From: Streptosporangium pseudovulgare | Lineage (GTDB): Bacteria; Actinomycetota; Actinomycetes; Streptosporangiales; Streptosporangiaceae | Assembly (NCBI RefSeq): GCF_014648055.1 | Contig: NZ_BMQJ01000014.1 | Location: forward strand, 1 to 64,000 | Reading direction: 5' to 3' | Length of the DNA: 64,000 nt | In this document: in pieces, positions 1-8,075 of the stretch | Layout of the letters: each line of letters starts with the position of its first letter | How positions within the stretch are numbered: position 1 is the first letter of the stretch | Made by a program: the position numbers and the translations under genes | The notes under the pieces: model-generated | The model's input: the letters and a program-made list of their open reading frames with translations, nothing else | What the model was told of the DNA's origin: nothing | Database searches by the model: none

Positions 1-2
1 AC

Positions 3-104
3 TACGCCGGACCGGTACGGGCCGCCGCCGCCGACAAGTGCGTCAAATGGGGAGGCAAGGCGGGCTCCTCCACCTACGACAGCCCCTTCGAACACTGCGG
101 CTGA
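3..104 (+). CDS. C-terminal fragment of a SapA-like secreted protein
   Basis: Only the last 33 codons are inside the window, and the reading frame enters from the left edge. The visible end contains YAGPV, two cysteines (CVKWGG and the terminal HCG) and the ending SPFEHCG. This matches my memory of the C-terminus of spore-associated protein A (SapA)-like small secreted proteins of Streptomyces and relatives, which end in a tryptophan/glycine segment with paired cysteines. The pair could form a disulfide (inference). Signal peptide and start are outside the window. A strong hairpin follows about 210 bp downstream, so the gene is probably the last of its transcript. An unrelated short secreted protein remains possible. 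Confidence 0.55.
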   Translation, partial: YAGPVRAAAADKCVKWGGKAGSSTYDSPFEHCG

Positions 105-162
105 CGGACCGGCCCGGAGGGCCCGCTCTCCCCTGAGGACCGGCCCTCCCCGAGGGACGGCC

Positions 163-198
163 CGCCTCTGAGGGCCGGCCCGCCTCTGAGGGCCGGCC
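163..198. repeat. Two adjacent 18-bp copies downstream of the SapA-like gene
   Basis: The 18-mer CGCCTCTGAGGGCCGGCC occurs at 163-180 and again directly at 181-198, with related CCGGCCCTCC/GAGGG text just before it. Each copy has internal dyad potential (GGGCCGGCC). It lies in the 3' region of the SapA-like gene. No function is apparent beyond possible RNA structure. Confidence 0.8.
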
Positions 199-312
199 CG
201 AGCGGGGAACGGGCCCGGACCGGGAACCGGCGCCATCCCGGAAACGGCGCCATCCGAGCCCCGGCGGGCCCCCGCCCGGAACACCACCGGGACGCCGCGG
301 GGGGCCCCGGAC

Positions 313-350
313 GGACCGCCTCCGCCACCCGTGGCCGGAGGCGGTCCTTT
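313..350. terminator. Strong hairpin between convergent genes
   Basis: A perfect 12-bp stem (GGACCGCCTCCG at 313-324, complement at 336-347) encloses an 11-nt loop and is followed on the plus strand by CTTT. It sits between the plus-strand SapA-like gene and the minus-strand M48 gene that ends at 413. It probably terminates the plus transcript and may serve both strands. The remainder of 105-412 shows no ORF I would support. Confidence 0.75.
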
Positions 351-412
351 CATGTTCCCCGGGCCGGGGACGCGTCCCGGGCCCGGCGCCACGGCCGGGC
401 GGGGGACGCGGC

Positions 413-3025
413 TCAACCCGGCGGGATCCGCAGGCAGTACTCGCGGACCGGCCGTTGCAGCCGGTACGCGCGGGGCAGGGCGTCACGGGCCATCGGGTAA
501 CCGGCGGCCCCCAGCTTCGCGAGGAAGGGATCGTCCGTCTCGGCGAGGCGGGCGAACGCCTCGGCCATGGCCACGTAGGTGTTGTCGCCTAGGACCGGGA
601 CCGCGGCGGCTGCCGCCGCCCGCGCGCACGCCGGGCCGGCCGCCCCCGTCCCCGGCGGGCCGGGAGGCGGCACGGCCGAGGCCGAGCTCGGGTAGGACGT
701 CTCCGGTACGGAGGCATGACCGGTCTCGACCAGCCATACCGGAACCATCACCGCCGTCCAGGCCACGGCGCACGCGGCGGCGAGCAGCGCGGCGGACCGC
801 CGGATCCAGGGGGCCGCCGGACGGCCGGGCCGCACCGCGCGCCGCCGGGCCAGGGCCCGTACCCCGCCGACCATCAGGGACGCGACGGCACCGACGACCG
901 TGCCGCCCGCGGTCGCCGCCAGCAGCAGCGTGCCGGCGCCGCGGAGCATGGCGAGCGGGTCGCAGCTCAACGACCCCGGCACGCACGGCGAGGCCGGCCG
1001 CCCGACGGCGCCGAAGGCCAGGACGGCGGCGAGGACCGTGCCGGCGGCCCCCGTCGCCAGCGCGGCGAGCATGCCGTGGGCGGGGCCGATGCCCGTTCCA
1101 CCGCCGCCGGTCAGGGCCGCCGCCATGAGCGCCGCCAGGAACTGCACGGCCCAGAAGAGGACCAGCAGCGCCGCGGCCTGCGCCAGGACGACGTCGAAGA
1201 CGTCTCCGCGGACGCTCCCTCCCACCCCGAGGAGGCCGTCGAAGAGACGCTGGTCGAGATGGAGGAGACCGTTCGCCGCGCCGAGGGCGAGCACCGCCGC
1301 GGCGGGCGCCAGGGCGAGCAGCGGCCGGATCCGTACGGGCGGCAGCGCCATCGCCTCACCGGCTCCCGGGCGCGTGTCCCGTCCCGGCCTCCTGTGCCGC
1401 AGCCACGCCCCCAGCGGGTGGAGCAGCGCCACCCAGAGGACGGTGAGCAGCGCCGCGTCGAAGAGGTGGGCACCCAGCATGTAAAGCCCCATGGGAAGGT
1501 CGCCGGCGTCCACGGCGACGAGCGACGCCATGCCCCAGGCGCCGAGCCAGGGGCCGAAGGCCAGTGCGGCCGGAACGAGACCTCCCGCGAGAACGGGCAG
1601 CAGCGTTCGTCCGCGGGCGACGGGCAGCCACGCCGCGGCGGCCGCCGGGAGCCAGCGGGTGAACGCCACGCACATCAGCAGCAGGACGACGCCCATCCCC
1701 GCGGCGGCGAGCGGTTCCCGCGCCGCGGCCGCGGCCCAGGACACGCGCATGGGGGACGGGGAGATCAGCAGGCCGAGGAGGATTCCCGCGGCCAGCGCCG
1801 CCCCCTGGATCGTTCCACGGGGACCGCGACCTCCGGTGACGAGGGCGAGGAGCGTCGCCCGGTAGGCGCCGGCCCCGACGACGGCCGCGGTCAGCAGCCC
1901 GTAGAGCAGCGCGGCGATGGGCAGGGCGTATCGCGAGTCGTCGCCCAGCCCCAGGCTGATGATCATCTGAAGGTGGAAGAGCCCGAGGCCGGTCACGATC
2001 CCCGCGCCCAGCGTCTCCCCCGCCGCCCACCGCAGCAGGACGCCGGGGGTCCGGACGACCTCCGCCCGCCGGGAGTCGTCCGGGTGCATCGGCAGCAGTC
2101 TCTGGCGCAGCCCGGTACGGCCCCGGTCCCGGGTGACGGGTCCCCCGCCCGCGGCCGCGGCCCGCACGTCGGCGTAGTGCTCACGCGATCTGAGCACGGC
2201 GGCCGCCAGCGCCGCGATCAGCGCCGTGGCGGCGAGCACCCGGACGCCGGTGTCGAGGAGCCGTCCCGGGGCGTACACGAGGGTGAACAGCAGCGAGGGC
2301 GCGGCCACCGCGGCGGGGAAGACCCATGCGGCGGCCAGGGTGAGGCCGGTCAGGTCGACGTCGCGGTTCCTCAGGTGGGCCAGCTCGTGCAGGACGACCG
2401 ACTCGACCGCGCCCCTCCCCCCGTCCCCGGGCTCCTCCCCCGGGGCCGCGGCTTCGCGCGCCCGCGCGGCGGCCTCCCGCGAGCGGGCCTCCGCGCGGTC
2501 CGCCTGCAGGACCCCGATGTTGAGCCGCAGGTTGTAGCGGGGGTAGCAGCCGAAGGCCCGTCCGTCGGGCAGCTTGCGGTTGGCGTCGATCAGGATCCGC
2601 GGGACGCGCCGCAGTCCCTCGGCCCCGGCGAGCCGCCGGACGGTCTCGTGGAGTCCGGCGTGGCGGACGGGGTCGGCCGGGACCAGCCCCTGGCGCCTGA
2701 TGGCCAGCCGGGGCCGTACGGCGTGCAGCGCGGCGATCAGGCAGCCCACGGTGATCATGGCCACGATGCCGCCGAGCATCCGGTCCCCGCCGACGCCGTC
2801 CACGCAGCGCAGGTACTCCGCGGCCAGGGCGTTGGCGGGCAGCCGCGGGGCGGCCGCGCCGGCGGCCCGGTCGCAGCGCAGGTACGCCCCCTGCCATCCG
2901 GAGGGGCCGCCCGCCACCAGATCCCAGGTGAATCCGGTGGCGGAGAAGGTGACGACGATCAGCAGGACGAACCGGGAGGTCGTCGCGGCGGGCAGGAGGA
3001 AGGGGCTGACCCGTCCGTCGCTCAT
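413..3025 (-). CDS. M48-family integral-membrane zinc metallopeptidase
   Basis: This 870-aa protein has the HExxH zinc site HELAH at residues 213-217 and a second-site SREHYAD segment at about 280-286 that supplies the third ligand Glu. These are hallmarks of M48 (HtpX/Ste24-like) membrane peptidases. Hydrophobic spans lie at about 18-37 and 84-102 before the catalytic core. At least eight more follow between 230 and 760, giving a protein roughly three times the length of HtpX. A short soluble tail containing several cysteines follows. The ATG overlaps the stop of the upstream gene as ATGA, so the two are translationally coupled. The likely role is cleavage of membrane or misfolded proteins at the cytoplasmic face. 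The substrate is unknown, and the long C-terminal membrane region has no family I can name. Confidence 0.82.
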   Translation of the reverse strand: MSDGRVSPFLLPAATTSRFVLLIVVTFSATGFTWDLVAGGPSGWQGAYLRCDRAAGAAAPRLPANALAAEYLRCVDGVGGDRMLGGIVAMITVGCLIAALHAVRPRLAIRRQGLVPADPVRHAGLHETVRRLAGAEGLRRVPRILIDANRKLPDGRAFGCYPRYNLRLNIGVLQADRAEARSREAAARAREAAAPGEEPGDGGRGAVESVVLHELAHLRNRDVDLTGLTLAAAWVFPAAVAAPSLLFTLVYAPGRLLDTGVRVLAATALIAALAAAVLRSREHYADVRAAAAGGGPVTRDRGRTGLRQRLLPMHPDDSRRAEVVRTPGVLLRWAAGETLGAGIVTGLGLFHLQMIISLGLGDDSRYALPIAALLYGLLTAAVVGAGAYRATLLALVTGGRGPRGTIQGAALAAGILLGLLISPSPMRVSWAAAAAREPLAAAGMGVVLLLMCVAFTRWLPAAAAAWLPVARGRTLLPVLAGGLVPAALAFGPWLGAWGMASLVAVDAGDLPMGLYMLGAHLFDAALLTVLWVALLHPLGAWLRHRRPGRDTRPGAGEAMALPPVRIRPLLALAPAAAVLALGAANGLLHLDQRLFDGLLGVGGSVRGDVFDVVLAQAAALLVLFWAVQFLAALMAAALTGGGGTGIGPAHGMLAALATGAAGTVLAAVLAFGAVGRPASPCVPGSLSCDPLAMLRGAGTLLLAATAGGTVVGAVASLMVGGVRALARRRAVRPGRPAAPWIRRSAALLAAACAVAWTAVMVPVWLVETGHASVPETSYPSSASAVPPPGPPGTGAAGPACARAAAAAAVPVLGDNTYVAMAEAFARLAETDDPFLAKLGAAGYPMARDALPRAYRLQRPVREYCLRIPPG

Positions 3026-3498
3026 CCCGGCGGGGTCCAGTCGCGCCGTCCCCACCTGTCGACGAGCCGTTCCGCGACGGCCTCGGCCGGCGGAGACCCC
3101 GCGGGGCCCGGCCCGCGGAGGTCGTGGAGGTCGCGGGCGATCCGTTCCCGGGCGGCCGCCTCGCCGCCGAGTGGGAGCTCCGGCAGGGGATCGCCGGGGC
3201 CGGCCACCGGCTTCCGGCGCCGCCGCAGGCGGGCCCACCCCTGGCGGGCCGACAGCACGATCAGCTCGGTGGTGAGCCCGGCGACCACTCCCCACATGAG
3301 GTTGGTGAACGTCGGATCACCCGGGTCGGAGAGCGCGCCGCCCGGTTCGTCGCGGGGCCTGCGCGCCCGGCGGGCCGCGCCGGGCGAGGCGAAGTACGCC
3401 TCGGTCATGAGGTCGAAGTCGGGCAGTTCTTCGGGGGCGAACTCGGCGACCAGGGCGCGCACCAGCGCGCGCCGATCGCCGTCCGCGGGGAACGTCAC
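3022..3498 (-). CDS. Small single-pass membrane protein coupled to the M48 peptidase
   Basis: A 158-aa protein of unknown family. An acidic/aromatic N-terminal part (about 1-40) is followed by a basic patch, one hydrophobic span at about 64-84 (NLMWGVVAGLTTELIVLSA) and a basic stop-transfer RLRRRRK. The C-terminal cytoplasmic part is charged. The GTG at 3498 is preferred because GGAGG lies 6 nt upstream. The in-frame GTG at 3504 abuts that site directly. The stop overlaps the start of the M48 gene, so the two products are likely made together and may form a membrane complex (inference). Candidate roles are adaptor, inhibitor or substrate of the peptidase; nothing in the sequence decides. Confidence 0.7.
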   Translation of the reverse strand: MTFPADGDRRALVRALVAEFAPEELPDFDLMTEAYFASPGAARRARRPRDEPGGALSDPGDPTFTNLMWGVVAGLTTELIVLSARQGWARLRRRRKPVAGPGDPLPELPLGGEAAARERIARDLHDLRGPGPAGSPPAEAVAERLVDRWGRRDWTPPG

Positions 3499-3565
3499 CG
3501 GCACCTCCGGACAGGAACGGAATCGTCCCCCGAGGCGTCCCGATGATACGCCGTGGAACCCCGTC

Positions 3566-3674
3566 CACCCAGGGATACGCCGAGATCAGACCCGATATCC
3601 GGAATACCCCTGGGTTCTGCGCGCGATCGTCAGACGACATTTCCGATATTTCGGGATATACGGATATTCCGGAC
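3566..3674. promoter_or_regulatory. Dyad-rich, locally AT-rich regulatory region
   Basis: This stretch lies between the SDR stop and the start of the M48 operon, both on the minus strand. It holds CCGATATTTCGG (an inverted repeat, 3643-3654), the related motifs GATATCCGGAATA (about 3594) and GGATATTCCGG (about 3662), and an imperfect inverted pair ACCCAGGGATAC / ATACCCCTGGGT. The composition is unusually AT-rich for this genome. It probably holds the operon promoter and an operator; the binding protein is unknown. Confidence 0.4.
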
Positions 3675-3676
3675 TG

Positions 3677-4600
3677 TCAGGCGTCACGGCCGGGGACGCG
3701 GCCGTTCTGCAGGGCGTTGGGCGCAGCCCTGGCCACCAGGTCCGGGATCACCGCGCCCAGCTCGGCCGGCTCCCAGCGCGATCCCTTGTCCACGCCCGGC
3801 CCGGCGTGCCAGCCCTCCGCCACGCTGATCGAACCGCCGCGCACGTTGAAGACGCGGCCGGTGACGCCCGCGGCCTCCGCGCTGGCCAGCCACACGGCCA
3901 GCGGGGCGATGTCCTCCGGGTCCAGGTCGCCGAAGCTCTGGGTGGCGCCGCCGCCCCTGCCGGGCGCGAGGTTCTCGGTCATCCGGGTCAGCGCGGTGGG
4001 GGCGAGGGCGTTGACGGTCACGCCGTACCGGCCCAGCTCCTGGGCGGCGATGACGGTCAGCGCCGCGATGCCCGCCTTGGCGGCGCCGTAGTTGGCCTGC
4101 CCGGGGTTGCCGTAGATGCCCGACGAGGACGTGGTGTTGATGACGCGGCCGTGCACGGGCGCGCCCGCCTTGGAGCGCTCGCGCCAGTGGGCGGCGGCGT
4201 GCCGCAGCGGGGCGAACGTGCCGCGCAGGTGGACCCGGACCACCGCGTCCCACTCGTCGGCGGTCATGTTGACCAGCATCCGGTCGCGCAGGATGCCCGC
4301 GTTGTTGACCAGGACGTTCAGGTCGCCGAAGTGCTCGACGGCGGCCCGGACGAGCCTGCCCGCGCCGTCGAAGTCGGAGACGTCCTCGCCGTTGACGATC
4401 GCCTCGCCGCCCAGGGCGCGGATCTCCTCGGCGACCTCGTGGGCCGGTCCGGCCGACGCGCCGGCGCCGTCCACCCCGGCGCCGAGGTCGTTGACGACCA
4501 CCCTGGCGCCCTGGCGGGCGAACTCCAGCGCGTGCCCGCGTCCGATGCCCCGGGCCGCCCCCGTGACGACGACCACCAGTCCCTCGACGATGCCGCTCAT
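3677..4600 (-). CDS. Short-chain dehydrogenase/reductase (SDR), HSD17B4/3-hydroxyacyl-CoA type
   Basis: A 307-aa classical SDR that should carry out NAD(P)-dependent oxidation or reduction of a hydroxy/keto group. Visible motifs are the cofactor fold TGAARGIG (13-20), NNAG (99-102), catalytic Ser near 158-160 and YxxxK as YGAAK (Tyr171, Lys175). The extended loop and length of about 300 resemble actinobacterial SDRs of fatty acyl or steroid degradation (family knowledge); the substrate cannot be read from sequence. A strong Shine-Dalgarno AAGGAGGA precedes the ATG by 3 nt. The gene is divergent from the ABC permease operon that starts at 4773. It is monocistronic or leads into the M48 operon 180 bp downstream. 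Confidence 0.88.
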   Translation of the reverse strand: MSGIVEGLVVVVTGAARGIGRGHALEFARQGARVVVNDLGAGVDGAGASAGPAHEVAEEIRALGGEAIVNGEDVSDFDGAGRLVRAAVEHFGDLNVLVNNAGILRDRMLVNMTADEWDAVVRVHLRGTFAPLRHAAAHWRERSKAGAPVHGRVINTTSSSGIYGNPGQANYGAAKAGIAALTVIAAQELGRYGVTVNALAPTALTRMTENLAPGRGGGATQSFGDLDPEDIAPLAVWLASAEAAGVTGRVFNVRGGSISVAEGWHAGPGVDKGSRWEPAELGAVIPDLVARAAPNALQNGRVPGRDA

Positions 4601-4772
4601 CCGTCCTCCTTCGCGGGGACACGCCCCAACCGAATGTCACGATTTCGATATCACACCGGGGTTGCCCGGCAGTATCGGGTCGATCACCGTATCCGTCCTC
4701 ATCTTGATCATCCGTCGTCCCGACGGGAGCGTGCGTACATCGGGGTGTGGCGCGCACACGGGAGGCGGTTGC

Positions 4773-7700
4773 ATGCGGGGGCTGACGCCGTTACCGCTCA
4801 GACGCGCCCTCGGCGAGCCGCTCCTGCTGCTCGCCGCCCTGGGCGCGGTCCTGCTCGCCACCACGGCTCTCGCCGGGCTGGCCGGGTACGCCGTCTCGGC
4901 GACGGACGCCGGCGTGCGCCGGACGCTGGGGACCGTGCCGGCGGGGACCGCCGCGACCGTGGTGACCGCCCCGGTTCGCGGCGGTTCCTTCCCCGCCACC
5001 GACCGGGCGGTGCGCGCCCAGGCCGCGGCGACCTACACCGGCCTGCCGGTCGAGGTGACGCTGAGCGCACAGTCCGACTCGTACGCGATGCCGGGCCAGG
5101 AGCGCAGGAAGCGGCCGGAGCTGCTGCGCTTCGGCGTCCACCGGGGGCTGCGGGAGCACGCCCGCCTGGTGCGGGGCTCCTGGCCGGCCGCGGGACGCGA
5201 CGGGACGGCCGCGGGGCGCGGCGGGACGGTGGAGGCCGCGGTGACCGGGGCGGTGGCGAGCGCCACCGGCTTCTCCGCCGGGGACGTGATCACGGTGGAG
5301 GGGCGGCTGGACCACCGGAGGGTACGGGTCCGGATCACCGGCGTGTTCGAGCTGAACGACCCGCACTCCGACCGCTGGGACGGCGAGCCGCTGCTCACCC
5401 GGGGTTCCGAGGTCGGCGACTACGTCACCCACGGGCCGCTGATGGTGCCCGAGGAGACGTTCGTCGCCCGGTTCGCACCGGGCGTCACCGCGCGCTGGCT
5501 CGTCGTGCCGGACCTGCGGCCGGTGCCGCGCGAGCGGCTGCTGCCGCTGGCCGCCGCGGCCGGCCGCTTCCAGGAGGCGCTGCGGGCGCGGCCCGGCTGC
5601 GAGGACTGCTCGGCGGCCACCCGCCTGCCGGACCGGCTGACCCGGCTGGCCACCGCCACCCTGGTGGCCCGGTCCACGATGCTGGTGCCGCTGCTGGAGC
5701 TGCTGCTGCTCGCCGCCTACGCGCTGGTGCTGACCGCCCGGCTGCTGGCCGACCACCGGCGGATGGAGACGGCGCTGCTGCGCTCCCGCGGCGCGGGCGG
5801 CGCGTGGCTGGCGACGGCGGCCGCGGGCGAGGCCCTGCTGGTGACGCTGCCCTGCGCGGTCGCCGCGCCGCTGCTGGCCCCCCGGCTGCTCGGCCTGGTC
5901 GGCGCGCTCACCGGCACCGGGGTGCGGCCCGGCCCGGAGGCCGGACCGGTGATCCACGTCGTGTCCGCGGCGGTCGCGCTGGGCTGCGCCGTACTGCTCA
6001 CGCTTCCGGCGCTGCGCGGCGCCCGCCGTACCTACGTGGCCGACCAGTCGGCGCGCGGGCGCGGCGAGCGGTACGGCGCGGCGCAGCGGGCCGGCGCCGA
6101 CCTGGCGCTGCTCGGCGTGGCCGCGCTCGCGGTCTGGCAGCTCCGCCGCTACGGCTCGACGGTCACCGCCACCGCCGGGGGCGGCCTCGGCATCGACCCG
6201 CTGATCGTGGCCGGTCCCGCGGCGGCCCTGCTGTGCGGCGGGCTGCTGGCGCTGCGGGTGATCCCGCCGTTCTCCCGGGTCGCCGAGCGGATCACGGCGC
6301 GCCGCACCGGGCTGGCGCCCGCGCTGGGCACCTGGCAGGTGAGCCGCCGCCCGGCCCGCCGCTCGGGGACCGCGCTGCTGCTGACCATGGCGGTCGCCGT
6401 CGGCGTGGTCAGCGTCGCGACCGTCGCCACCTGGCGGGCCTCCCAGCGGGACCAGGCCGGGCACCTGGCCGGGGCCGACCTGCGGGTGGCGTCGCCGCCG
6501 AACGGCGTGGCGCTCGGGCCGCTCGGCCGGGCGGCGGCCTACCGGGCGCTGCCCGGCGTGGTGTCGCTCAGCCCGGCCTACCGCGCCGGGAGCGACCTGG
6601 CGGGCGAGGAGGTCACGCTGCTGGCGGTGGACGCCTCCGACCTGCCCGGCATGCTCAGGCTGCGCCCCGACCTGTCGGCCGACCCGGTGGCGACGCTCGC
6701 CACCCGGCTGGCCGCCGCGCGGCCCGACCTGCCCGGGCTGCCGATCCCGGGCCGGCCGGAGCGGCTGACCCTGCGGACCCGGCTGACCGTGGACGACCCG
6801 GCCCTGGCCGACGAGTACGGGGCCGTCCCGCTGACGCTGGTGATCGCCGACGCCGAGGGGGTCCGGCACCCGGTGCGGGTCGCCCTCGGACCGGGCGGGA
6901 GCCGGCCGACGGCGGACCTGTCGGCCCTGCGCGGGCGCGACGGCCGGCTGGCCTACCCGCTGACCGTCGCCGCGATCGTCCTGGACCTGCCGCTGCCGAC
7001 GACGGGCAGCGGCCTGGAGCTGGCCGTGGAGCGGATCGAGACGGACGCGGGCGCGGCGGTGACCCCGCCGCCGGGGACCAGGCTGGCCCACGGCGCCGGG
7101 ACCGGGTACGCCGCCGAGCGACGCTACGACACCGGCCGGGGGCTGTTCGCGATCGGGTTCGACGCCCCCGCGCCCCGGGACCCGTACGACGCGCTCCCGC
7201 CGCAGCGGGTCACGTTCGTCCCGGTCCGCGCGGCCGTCCCGGACGCCGGCCTGTTCACCGCCGAGGGCTCACCGCAGGGCCCGTTCCTCGGCCCGCTGCC
7301 GGTGGTGGTCACCTCCGACCTGGCCGCCGGGCGGAACCTCACCACCGGGTCGCGGGCCACGGTGACCCTCGACCGGCGGCCCACCCTGATCACGGTCGCC
7401 GGGATCGTGGCGAAGGTGCCCGGCACGCCGCCGGACCGGCCCGCCGTGCTGGTCGACTGGCGGACGATGCAGTCCTGGGACCTGCTGGCGCACCGGGCCC
7501 CGCGCCCGCCCGCCGAGTGGTGGCTGGGCACGGGCGGGGCGGACACCTCGGCCGCCGCGGCCGAGCTGGGCCGCCACCGGGAGTGGGACGTGACCGTGGT
7601 GGACCTGTCGTCGCTGGCCCGCGGCCTCCGGGACGACCCACTGGCCGCCGGGCTGCAGGGGGCGCTGGTCCTCGGCTTCCTCGCGGCGCTGGTCTTCGCC

Positions 7701-8075
7701 GCGCTCGGGTTCGCGGTCGACGCCGCGGTGACGCTCAGGGAGCGGGCCGCCGAGTTCGCCGTGCTGCGCGCGCTCGGCACGGGCTTCCGCCAGATGCTCG
7801 GGCTGCTGCTGGTGGAGCAGGCGTTCCTGATCGGACTGTCCCTGGCCGCCGGGGCGGCGGTGGCGGTGGCGGTCGCCACCCTGGTGGTGCCGCACCTGGT
7901 GCTGACCGGCCAGGCGACGGCCGTCACCCCGGAGGTGACGCTGGAGATCCCGCCTCTGCCGGCGCTGGCCCTCCTCGCCGGGGTGGCCGCGCTGCTGCTG
8001 GTGATCGTCGCCGGGCTGGCCGGCGCGCTGCGCCGCGGGGCGGGCCGCGCCCCGCTGATCGGGGAGGACCGGTGA
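4773..8075 (+). CDS. ABC transporter permease, FtsX/MacB-type, long form
   Basis: An 1100-aa membrane protein that opens a four-gene ABC operon. An N-terminal span (about 12-35) is followed by a large extracytoplasmic domain and a cluster of spans at about 300-430. A second large exposed domain follows, and the C-terminal FtsX module (from about 960) has three to four spans and the typical coupling segment RERAAEFAVLRALG. The duplicated span-domain-span plan is that of MacB/LolC-like permeases that work on lipophilic or peptide substrates without a classic channel (family knowledge). The ATG at 4773 has GGGAGGCGG upstream. The stop overlaps the next start as GTGA. The cargo is unknown; export of a peptide, antibiotic or lipid is plausible. 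Confidence 0.85.
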   Translation: MRGLTPLPLRRALGEPLLLLAALGAVLLATTALAGLAGYAVSATDAGVRRTLGTVPAGTAATVVTAPVRGGSFPATDRAVRAQAAATYTGLPVEVTLSAQSDSYAMPGQERRKRPELLRFGVHRGLREHARLVRGSWPAAGRDGTAAGRGGTVEAAVTGAVASATGFSAGDVITVEGRLDHRRVRVRITGVFELNDPHSDRWDGEPLLTRGSEVGDYVTHGPLMVPEETFVARFAPGVTARWLVVPDLRPVPRERLLPLAAAAGRFQEALRARPGCEDCSAATRLPDRLTRLATATLVARSTMLVPLLELLLLAAYALVLTARLLADHRRMETALLRSRGAGGAWLATAAAGEALLVTLPCAVAAPLLAPRLLGLVGALTGTGVRPGPEAGPVIHVVSAAVALGCAVLLTLPALRGARRTYVADQSARGRGERYGAAQRAGADLALLGVAALAVWQLRRYGSTVTATAGGGLGIDPLIVAGPAAALLCGGLLALRVIPPFSRVAERITARRTGLAPALGTWQVSRRPARRSGTALLLTMAVAVGVVSVATVATWRASQRDQAGHLAGADLRVASPPNGVALGPLGRAAAYRALPGVVSLSPAYRAGSDLAGEEVTLLAVDASDLPGMLRLRPDLSADPVATLATRLAAARPDLPGLPIPGRPERLTLRTRLTVDDPALADEYGAVPLTLVIADAEGVRHPVRVALGPGGSRPTADLSALRGRDGRLAYPLTVAAIVLDLPLPTTGSGLELAVERIETDAGAAVTPPPGTRLAHGAGTGYAAERRYDTGRGLFAIGFDAPAPRDPYDALPPQRVTFVPVRAAVPDAGLFTAEGSPQGPFLGPLPVVVTSDLAAGRNLTTGSRATVTLDRRPTLITVAGIVAKVPGTPPDRPAVLVDWRTMQSWDLLAHRAPRPPAEWWLGTGGADTSAAAAELGRHREWDVTVVDLSSLARGLRDDPLAAGLQGALVLGFLAALVFAALGFAVDAAVTLRERAAEFAVLRALGTGFRQMLGLLLVEQAFLIGLSLAAGAAVAVAVATLVVPHLVLTGQATAVTPEVTLEIPPLPALALLAGVAALLLVIVAGLAGALRRGAGRAPLIGEDR

